Shown here piece by piece: positions 1-6,132 of a DNA stretch of 10,486 nucleotides. The notes under the pieces are model-generated. The model searched no databases. It was not told the DNA's origin and was given only the letters and a program-made list of their open reading frames with translations. A program made the position numbers and the translations under genes. How positions within the stretch are numbered: position 1 is the first letter of the stretch; every line of letters begins with the position of its first letter. This DNA is from JBJELF01 sp051879015 (GTDB lineage: Bacteria; Bacillota; Clostridia; Lachnospirales; Lachnospiraceae): positions 1 to 10,486 of the forward strand of contig JBJELF010000112.1 in NCBI GenBank assembly GCA_051879015.1, in the 5' to 3' direction.

Positions 1-99
1 TTGTCATATTTCAGGTAAACCGATAGAATGAATTGTGAATATTAGGAAGCAAGCGGCTTATGTTGACAGATAAAAATTATTCATGGTATAATATGACAA
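1..99. repeat. Promoter-flanking inverted repeats (TTGTCATATT / AATATGACAA)
   Basis: A perfect 10-base inverted repeat is visible: TTGTCATATT at 1-10 and AATATGACAA at 90-99. The right copy overlaps the end of the -10 box and the predicted transcription start. The core GTCATA recurs at 115-120 (forward) and 144-149 (reverse) inside the leader hairpin, so four copies alternate in direction around the promoter. This could be an operator array for a regulator encoded outside the window. Chance is possible, because the arms are A+T rich and GTCATA also occurs once at 9792-9797. Confidence 0.3.
63..92 (+). promoter_or_regulatory. Sigma-A-type promoter of the reductase/hypAB operon
   Basis: The -35 box TTGACA (63-68) and -10 box TATAAT (87-92) both match consensus exactly, with an 18-base spacer. 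A TGG just before the -10 box (84-86) gives an extended -10 element. The predicted start is near 99-100, leaving a leader of about 200 bases before the first gene at 299. A promoter this close to consensus would be strong unless repressed, which fits the dyad sequences around it. Confidence 0.85.
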
Positions 100-106
100 T
101 ACCAGA

Positions 107-157
107 GTCCCAAGGTCATACCTTTCATGCTTGCATGAACAGGTATGACTTTGGGAC
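107..157 (+). promoter_or_regulatory. Long leader hairpin / palindromic operator
   Basis: The arms GTCCCAAGGTCATACC (107-122) and GGTATGACTTTGGGAC (142-157) pair over 16 positions with one G-T wobble. Inside them, TTCATG (124-129) pairs with CATGAA (134-139) around a CTTG tetraloop, separated from the outer stem by a small internal loop (T123 against CA 140-141). The hairpin would begin within about 10 bases of the predicted RNA 5' end. No T-run follows on either strand, so it does not look like a terminator. It may stabilise the RNA, be a regulatory RNA element, or act as a DNA operator. I recognise no known riboswitch consensus. Confidence 0.6.
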
Positions 158-298
158 CCGCCAAAACATGAGAAAGTAGCCCAAATCGGGCGGATTTCGA
201 ATGTTTTTGGATTGCGGGAGCACAACATGTATAAGTGAACTACCACAGACCGTAAAGGTATGTGTATAAATAAAATTCTAATGTCAAGGAGGGGTAAT
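158..298 (+). other. Untranslated leader, remainder
   Basis: No gene is seen here. GCCC (179-182) and GGGC (188-191) can form a small hairpin around AAATC. CCGCC (158-162) could instead pair with GGCGG (189-193), so the two pairings are mutually exclusive. This could be a switch or chance. The end of the leader carries the ribosome-binding site AAGGAGGGG (286-294) of the first operon gene. Confidence 0.3.
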
Positions 299-2275
299 AT
301 GTCATTTGAAAAATTATTTACACCAATTCAAATCCGAGATCTTGAACTGAGGAACCGAGTCGTCATGTCTGCTATGGGTACTCATGAGGGTGGTGCCAGC
401 GAAGATGGCAAGTCTGTGACTGACAAGTTGATCCAATATCATGTAGCAAGAGCAGCAGGGGGATGTGGATTAAATACAGTCGAGGTGACTTCTGTGGATG
501 CATTGAGTGCTCCAAAAGGTTTTTTATCTCTTGCTGAAGATAAGTACATTTCTGGATTTCAGAAATTGAATCATGCAGTTCATGCTGTAGGAGGAAAGAC
601 CTGTGTGCAGCTGTGGCAGGGAGGACTGGCAGTGGCATCGGATCAGACGGCACAAATTTTGCTCCCAAATGATATGCCGTTGAGTCCACAATATACGGTT
701 CCAGCGATTACTACAGAGCGCTTATACTCTGTCATCGATGCATTTGGAAAAGCAGCAGCACGAGCGGTAGAAGCTGGATTTGACAGTCTGGAATTTCACT
801 GTGCTCATAATTATCTGCCTCATTCCATGCTGTCAGGCGGCTTAAACCATCGTCAGGATGAATGGGGAGGAAGTTTTGAAAATCGTGAAAAATTTCCTCT
901 GGCCTGTATCAAAGCAATTCGCGCCAATATGCCAGAAGGTATGCCATTATTCATGCGTATTGATTGTCATGATGATATGCTGGAAGGTGGATTGACTGTG
1001 GAAGAAGTTATTCGTTTCTGTAAGGATGCCGGTAAAGCAGGTGTGGATGTGTTAAATATTTCACGAGGAAATATTCTGACTGCTGCTACAATTTATGAGG
1101 TAGCTCCAGTCGATATTCCAAACGGCTTCAATGTTGGTGATGCTGCCAGAATTCGTAAAGAGACAGGTATGCTGACTATGCCATGCGGACGTATCAACAT
1201 TCCAGAATATGCAGAGCAAATTTTAAGAGAGGACCTGGCGGATTTGATTGTTATTGCAAGAGGTCAGCTGGCAGATGCAAATTTCTGTAATAAAGCAAAA
1301 GAAGGGAAGCTGAATGCAATCCGTTACTGTATCGGCTGCAATCAGGGATGTTATGATTATTTTTGCAATGCGCTGTATAATCCTGCTATCGAACATATCA
1401 CATGTATGAGAAATCCGGCTCTGTTGGAGGAGGAGAGTAAATCTTTGAAGTCGAGTCCTAAAAATCAGAAAGTTATGATTATTGGTGGAGGGATTGCTGG
1501 TATTGAAGCTGCGATTGATTTGAAGGAAACAGGAAATACCCCTGTTATATATGAAAAAGGCAATCAATTAGGCGGACAATTTGCCATCGCAGGCGTTGCT
1601 CCTGGAAAAGCTGATTTCAAAAACGCTCTGGATAAGGCAATCAAATACATAGATGAATTGGACATTGAAGTGAAGCTTCATACTGCAGCAGATGCCAGAA
1701 CAGTGCAAACGGAACATCCAGATGCGGTGATTATCGGTATCGGTTCTTCTCCAATCATTCCTGAGATTGAAGGAGCTGCTAAGGCAATGGACGCGCATTC
1801 TGTTTTAGCAGGAATGCCAGTCAATGGTGAGAAGATCGTAGTTGTCGGCGGAGGTTTGGTCGGTATGGAATGTGCAGAATATCTGGCTAGCAGAGGCCAT
1901 AAGGTGACGGTCATTGAGATGAAGGAAAAAGTGTTGACCGATCTTGGTCCTCTTCGTCAGATTACAACTCAGTTTGCATTAGCGAATTTAGGTATTGAGG
2001 TATTGACTAGTACTACTTGTAAAGAAATCAGAGACAGCGAGGTAATTGTAGAAATGAACGGCAAGGAGAATACAATAGCCAGTGACTGTGTTGTACTAGC
2101 TTTGGGTTCCAAGTCTAATGATATTACTGATATCAAGAACGCATGTGAAGAAAAGCAAATTCCTTATTATGTAGTAGGAGATGCATTCAAAACGCCTGGT
2201 ATGGCTTTGAATGCCATTCATGATGCTTATGATGCGGTATTAGAGATTATTAAGTTAGGAGAAAAACATGAGTGA
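299..2275 (+). CDS. BaiCD/2,4-dienoyl-CoA-reductase-like ene-reductase (Old Yellow Enzyme family, FMN/4Fe-4S/FAD)
   Basis: The gene encodes a 658-residue cytoplasmic flavoprotein expected to reduce a C=C bond conjugated to a carbonyl, using NAD(P)H. Residues 1-340 form the Old Yellow Enzyme TIM barrel. Y172 in HNYLPH sits where the 2,4-dienoyl-CoA reductase catalytic Tyr lies. The 4Fe-4S ligands are C344, C347, C351 and C369 (CIGCNQGC then CMRNP); the C351-C369 gap is longer than usual and contains an extra C356. FAD binding is at GGGIAG (396-401), the NAD(P)H motif GGGLVG at 517-522, and a C-terminal FAD GD pair at 627-628. The barrel segment SRGN..TAATIYEV.P and the C-terminal half resemble BaiCD/BaiH of bile-acid 7-dehydroxylating clostridia, as I remember those sequences. 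The substrate is unknown. The start at 299 is chosen for its ideal AGGAGG (287-292); the frame is open 13 codons further up with no such site. The stop overlaps hypB by 8 bases. Family call firm; substrate speculative. Confidence 0.93.
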   Translation: MSFEKLFTPIQIRDLELRNRVVMSAMGTHEGGASEDGKSVTDKLIQYHVARAAGGCGLNTVEVTSVDALSAPKGFLSLAEDKYISGFQKLNHAVHAVGGKTCVQLWQGGLAVASDQTAQILLPNDMPLSPQYTVPAITTERLYSVIDAFGKAAARAVEAGFDSLEFHCAHNYLPHSMLSGGLNHRQDEWGGSFENREKFPLACIKAIRANMPEGMPLFMRIDCHDDMLEGGLTVEEVIRFCKDAGKAGVDVLNISRGNILTAATIYEVAPVDIPNGFNVGDAARIRKETGMLTMPCGRINIPEYAEQILREDLADLIVIARGQLADANFCNKAKEGKLNAIRYCIGCNQGCYDYFCNALYNPAIEHITCMRNPALLEEESKSLKSSPKNQKVMIIGGGIAGIEAAIDLKETGNTPVIYEKGNQLGGQFAIAGVAPGKADFKNALDKAIKYIDELDIEVKLHTAADARTVQTEHPDAVIIGIGSSPIIPEIEGAAKAMDAHSVLAGMPVNGEKIVVVGGGLVGMECAEYLASRGHKVTVIEMKEKVLTDLGPLRQITTQFALANLGIEVLTSTTCKEIRDSEVIVEMNGKENTIASDCVVLALGSKSNDITDIKNACEEKQIPYYVVGDAFKTPGMALNAIHDAYDAVLEIIKLGEKHE

Positions 2276-2936
2276 TATAAGAGTACTTGAAATCAAGCAG
2301 AGTGTATTTGCTGATAATGATCGACAGGCCGAGGAGCTGCGCCGTGAATTGAAGGAAAAGAAGATATTTCTTCTTAATTTGATGTCTTCCCCAGGAGCTG
2401 GAAAAACTACCTTGTTGACCAGAACTATTGAGATTTTGAAAGGCACCTTCCGAATTGGTGTAATGGAAGCAGATATTGATTCAGATGTGGATGCTCACAG
2501 AATCGCAGCTACTGGAGTCAAAACAATTCAGCTTCATACGGGTGGTATGTGTCATCTGGATGCTTCGATGACCAGACAGGGACTAGAAGGTCTGGAAACG
2601 AAAGATGTGGAACTGGCCATTTTGGAAAATGTGGGAAATTTGGTCTGTCCTGCTGAATTTGATACCGGTTCCTCGAAAAATGCTATGATTCTTTCTGTTC
2701 CGGAGGGAGATGACAAACCATTAAAATATCCGCTTATGTTCTCTATCTGCGATGTAGTGCTGATTAATAAGATTGATGTACTGCCTTATTTTGATTTTGA
2801 TATGAATAAGTGCAAAGAATACATCAAGCTGCGTAATCCACATGCTAAAGTGATCCCAATTTGCGCTAAGACCGGAGAGGGAATTGAGGAATGGACACAG
2901 TGGCTGAAAAATGTCATTGAAGAGTGGAGAGCTTAA
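2268..2936 (+). CDS. hypB: HypB nickel-incorporation GTPase
   Basis: The 222-residue SIMIBI-class GTPase normally works with HypA to load nickel into [NiFe] hydrogenase precursors. Visible motifs are the P-loop SSPGAGKTT (40-48), the metal-site pair C95-H96 in TGGMCHLDAS, C127 in NVGNLVCPAEFD, and the guanine-specificity NKID (167-170). All dimer-interface nickel or zinc residues expected of HypB are therefore kept. The N-terminal CxxCGC motif of E. coli HypB and the His-rich tail of storage-type HypB are both absent, so this is a minimal form, common in Firmicutes and archaea. Translation is probably coupled to the upstream reductase (ATGAGTGA overlap, AGGAG at 2257-2261). No hydrogenase or hypCDEF lies in the window, so its client is not evident. 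HypB rather than UreG is supported by the C-H pair and the HypA partner two genes downstream. Confidence 0.95.
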   Translation: MSDIRVLEIKQSVFADNDRQAEELRRELKEKKIFLLNLMSSPGAGKTTLLTRTIEILKGTFRIGVMEADIDSDVDAHRIAATGVKTIQLHTGGMCHLDASMTRQGLEGLETKDVELAILENVGNLVCPAEFDTGSSKNAMILSVPEGDDKPLKYPLMFSICDVVLINKIDVLPYFDFDMNKCKEYIKLRNPHAKVIPICAKTGEGIEEWTQWLKNVIEEWRA

Positions 2937-2970
2937 GCAAAAAATATCTATAAAAAAGAGGAGGGGGAAA

Positions 2971-5757
2971 ATGCCGAAAGAATTGGACAAAGAATGGTAT
3001 CCAGAGTATGTTTATCCGAAACATTTATCTACCGATGATACCCCATTGCGAGAGCCCATTGTTAAGCTTAGCAAGATGATTACAGATCGTATTCCACAGA
3101 AGTTGGGATTGAAAAAAATCACAAAGGATGATCCAGAATACTGGGGGCTGGCTGTTCTTGTTACGGATGAGGAAGCCAATATTGCACTTACGATGGGAGT
3201 CCGCAAACCAAGAACGCTCAAAGAGATGGTGAAGTTGACGGGTATCTCTGCCGATGAGTTAGAACCAAAATTGACTGAAATGGCGAGAAAAGGTATTTTA
3301 GAATATAATTGGGAGAATGATGCTCATGAGAAACAGTATGTTCTTCCTATGTTCGTCCCTGGCAGCGCTGAATTTTCTAACATGAATTCCAATATTCTGA
3401 ATGAACATCCAGAAATGGGAATCTTTTTTGAGCATATGTCCCGGTTGCCGCTGGAGAAAATCACTCCATTTGTACCACAGGGCGGAGCTGGTATTGGTAT
3501 GCATATTATTCCAGTCGAGAAAGCCATTGAGATGGAAAATGAATCCGTTGATTTGGAGCATATCTCTTACTGGTTATCGAAATATGAGGGAAAATATGCA
3601 GCTAGTCCATGTTCTTGCCGCCGTTCGAGATTGACATATGATGAGGGCTGTGCTGATGATCCAGAAGGTTGGTGTATTGCCGTTGGTGATATGGCTGATT
3701 ATGTGGTGGAAACTCAGAAGGATGGACGCTATATTACAAAGGAGGAAGCGCTGGCAATCTTTAAGCAAGCTGAGGAAAATGGATTCGTTCATCAAATTAC
3801 TAACATTGATGGAGAAAACAAAATTTTTGCAATCTGTAATTGTAATGTCAATGTATGCTATGCACTTCGCACCTCGCAGTTATTCAACACACCAAATATG
3901 TCCCGCTCTGCCTATGTGGCAAAGGTAGATAAAGAAAAATGTGTTGCCTGTGGTAAATGCGTAGAGTTTTGCCCTGCTGGAGCTGTAAAACTAGGACAGA
4001 AGTTATGCAAGAAGGATGGAAGTGAGGTAACGTATCCCCAAATGCCTCTGCCGACTGAACAGAAGTGGGGAGAACATATGTGGACCCATAATTACAGAGA
4101 TGTAAACCGCATCAATTGTTATGATACCGGAACCGCGCCGTGTAAGACAGCTTGTCCTGCCCATATTGCCATTCAGGGATATCTGAAGCTGGCAAAGGAA
4201 GGCCGCTATGAAGAGGCACTGGCACTGATTAAGAAAGATAATCCACTTCCAGCAATTTGTGGTCATATATGCAACCGCAGATGCGAAATTGCTTGTACCA
4301 GAGGAACCATCGATGCTCCAATTGCAATTGATGAGGTAAAGCGGTTTTTAGCAGAACGAGACCTTCATGCAGATACCAGATATATACCAAAAGCAGTGGT
4401 CCCATCTCTCAAAGGCAGTTTCGATGAGAAGATTGCAATTATTGGTGCTGGACCTGCCGGACTTTCTTGTGCGTATTTCCTGGCTCAAATGGGCTACAAG
4501 CCAGTTATCTTTGAGAAGAATGATAGAGCCGGTGGTATGCTGACCTATGGCATTCCATCTTATAAACTGGAAAAGGATGTAATCGAAGCTGAGGTGGAGG
4601 TCATCAAAGCCATGGGTGTTGCAATACGCTATGGGGTGGAAGTTGGCAAACATATCACCTTAAATCAACTTCGCACAGAGGGTTATAAAGGCTTCTATCT
4701 TGCAATTGGATGTCAGGGCGGCAGAAAACCGAATATCCCAGGCGAGGATGCAGAGGGGGCTTATACTGCAGTAGAATTTCTGCGTGAGGCTGGAGCCAAG
4801 GAAGCCTTTCCTCTTGGCGATGATGTAATTGTCATCGGTGGTGGAAATGTTGCCATTGATGCGGCGAGAACAGCTATTCGTTGTGGCAAAGGTAAGGTTT
4901 CTCTGTATTGTTTGGAGTCCAAAACTGAGATGCCTGCAAGCGATGAGGAAGTAAAGGAAGCAGTTGATGAGCATATCAGCATCAACAATGGATGGGGTCC
5001 AAAGGAGATACTCACAGAAAACGGTAAGGTAATCGGTGTAGTATTTAAAAAATGTGTCCATGTATATGATAAAAATGGCAGATTTGATCCCAAATACAAT
5101 GAAAATGAAACCATAACTATAACTTGTACCAATGTAATTTTCAGTGTTGGTCAAGAGATTGTTTGGGGTGATTTGCTCAAGGGTGAGAGAGTTGAGTTGA
5201 AAATAAATGGTGCTGCAATTGCCGATAAGTTGACTTATCAAACCACTCAGCCAGATATCTTTGTGGGAGGAGATGTCTATACGGGACCAAAGTTTGCTAT
5301 TGATGCAATTGCAGCAGGTCGAGAAGGAGCAATTTCCCTACACCGCTTTGTACATGAGCATTGTACTTTGACAATCGGCAGAAACAGAAGAGATTTTATT
5401 GAACTGGATAAAAACGATTTGAGTATTGGTGAGTATGATACTGAAAAGAGACAGATGCCAACAAAACCAGATACAAGAATGCAGCAGGAGAGTTTTCGAG
5501 ATCTTTCTTGTACTTTTTCTGAGGAGCAGGTTAAGACAGAGAGTTCTCGCTGCTTGGGATGCGGAGCTTCTGTAGTAGATCCGAACCGCTGTATTGGATG
5601 TGGTATCTGTACAACCAAGTGTATGTTTGATGCCATTCATCTGAAACGAGAAAATCCAGGCTGCTCTTTCATGGTACCATCAGAAGAAAAGTTAAAATAT
5701 ATACTTCCAAACATGGTAAAACAATCTTTGAAGATCAAATTTGCACCAAAGAAGTAA
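2971..5757 (+). CDS. Multi-cluster 4Fe-4S/FAD NAD(P)H oxidoreductase with GltD/NfnB-like core
   Basis: The 928-residue protein is probably an electron-transfer hub between NAD(P)H, flavin and iron-sulfur clusters. Residues 1-130 include a winged-helix-like stretch (RTLKEMVKLTG through KGILEYNW). A Cys-rich module follows (C214, C216, C235, then C289, C291, C295 in CNCNVNVC), then a ferredoxin-type motif C324/C327/C330/C334. A GltD/dihydropyrimidine-dehydrogenase-type cluster domain has C383, C391, C395 and C430, C434, C438, C442. The FAD motif GAGPAG is at 492-497 and the NAD(P)H motif GGGNVA at 623-628. The C-terminus carries C861/C864 plus a further cluster motif C874/C877/C880/C884. Where GltD-type domains usually have a second Cys of CxxC after C383, this protein has Thr386. 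No glutamate synthase large subunit is nearby, so ammonia assimilation is unlikely. It may feed the reductase encoded at the operon start. The start at 2971 is chosen for AGGAGG (2959-2964); the frame is open upstream to 2911 but that overlaps hypB without such a site. Confidence 0.88.
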   Translation: MPKELDKEWYPEYVYPKHLSTDDTPLREPIVKLSKMITDRIPQKLGLKKITKDDPEYWGLAVLVTDEEANIALTMGVRKPRTLKEMVKLTGISADELEPKLTEMARKGILEYNWENDAHEKQYVLPMFVPGSAEFSNMNSNILNEHPEMGIFFEHMSRLPLEKITPFVPQGGAGIGMHIIPVEKAIEMENESVDLEHISYWLSKYEGKYAASPCSCRRSRLTYDEGCADDPEGWCIAVGDMADYVVETQKDGRYITKEEALAIFKQAEENGFVHQITNIDGENKIFAICNCNVNVCYALRTSQLFNTPNMSRSAYVAKVDKEKCVACGKCVEFCPAGAVKLGQKLCKKDGSEVTYPQMPLPTEQKWGEHMWTHNYRDVNRINCYDTGTAPCKTACPAHIAIQGYLKLAKEGRYEEALALIKKDNPLPAICGHICNRRCEIACTRGTIDAPIAIDEVKRFLAERDLHADTRYIPKAVVPSLKGSFDEKIAIIGAGPAGLSCAYFLAQMGYKPVIFEKNDRAGGMLTYGIPSYKLEKDVIEAEVEVIKAMGVAIRYGVEVGKHITLNQLRTEGYKGFYLAIGCQGGRKPNIPGEDAEGAYTAVEFLREAGAKEAFPLGDDVIVIGGGNVAIDAARTAIRCGKGKVSLYCLESKTEMPASDEEVKEAVDEHISINNGWGPKEILTENGKVIGVVFKKCVHVYDKNGRFDPKYNENETITITCTNVIFSVGQEIVWGDLLKGERVELKINGAAIADKLTYQTTQPDIFVGGDVYTGPKFAIDAIAAGREGAISLHRFVHEHCTLTIGRNRRDFIELDKNDLSIGEYDTEKRQMPTKPDTRMQQESFRDLSCTFSEEQVKTESSRCLGCGASVVDPNRCIGCGICTTKCMFDAIHLKRENPGCSFMVPSEEKLKYILPNMVKQSLKIKFAPKK

Positions 5758-5771
5758 AGGTAGAATGAGAT

Positions 5772-6116
5772 ATGCATGAGCTTGGAGTAACATTTCACAT
5801 TATGGACAGTTTGGAAAAGATTGCCGAGGAGAATAATGTGAAAGAAATTACAAAAGTGACTTTGGAGTTAGGTGAGGTTTCCACTGTGATTGAGTCCTAT
5901 CTGACAAACTGTTGGAAGTGGGCTGCGAAAAAAAGACCATTGTTTATCAATGCACAGCTCGTGATTGAGCCACTTGCTGCAATCACTTATTGTCAGACTT
6001 GTGAGCGCAGATATCCGACCGTAGAGTATGGTAAAATCTGTCCTTACTGTGGCAGTTTGGATACTTATTTGTTACAGGGAAATGAGTTTAACATCAAAGA
6101 GATAGAAGTGAAGTAA
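5772..6116 (+). CDS. hypA: HypA nickel chaperone
   Basis: The 114-residue protein matches the usual HypA length. It starts with MHE, whose amino terminus and His2 bind nickel in the family, and has the zinc-ribbon pairs C74/C77 (CQTC) and C90/C93 (CPYC). HypA receives or scans nickel and hands it with HypB to the target apoenzyme. It lies 14 bases after the multi-cluster flavoprotein, with AAAGG (5756-5760) as a rather distant ribosome-binding site. HypA and HypB are split by the large flavoprotein gene rather than adjacent as in classical hyp operons, which suggests the pair was assembled into this operon as a functional unit. An additional urease-type role, as known for Helicobacter HypA, cannot be excluded, but no urease gene is here. 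Confidence 0.93.
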   Translation: MHELGVTFHIMDSLEKIAEENNVKEITKVTLELGEVSTVIESYLTNCWKWAAKKRPLFINAQLVIEPLAAITYCQTCERRYPTVEYGKICPYCGSLDTYLLQGNEFNIKEIEVK

Positions 6117-6132
6117 AAAGGAGAAAAAGAGT

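Noticed and set aside
107..157. Leader hairpin as an intrinsic terminator
   Set aside because: No T-run follows the stem on either strand.
58..246. Minus-strand open frame of 62 codons in the leader
   Set aside because: It overlaps the strong plus-strand promoter and hairpin, with no ribosome-binding site or family resemblance.
260..298. Upstream in-frame extension of the ene-reductase (starts at 260 or 281)
   Set aside because: The extra residues (MCINKILMSRRGN) are not family-like, and the AGGAGG sits within them, positioned for the ATG at 299.
99..298. Nickel-cobalt or other known riboswitch in the leader
   Set aside because: The hypA/hypB content made this worth checking, but I could not match any consensus core I know; the long hairpin is a simple stem rather than a multi-helix junction.
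2911..2970. Upstream in-frame start of the large flavoprotein overlapping hypB
   Set aside because: It would overlap the hypB 3' end without a ribosome-binding site, while AGGAGG at 2959-2964 is ideally spaced for the ATG at 2971.
4660..5241. Minus-strand open frame of 193 codons
   Set aside because: It is antisense to the FAD/NAD core of the multi-cluster flavoprotein and has no recognisable domain or start signal.
2971..5757. Glutamate synthase small subunit (gltD)
   Set aside because: The core is GltD-like, but no large subunit is present and the N- and C-terminal Fe-S modules are not part of GltD; a general electron-transfer role fits better.
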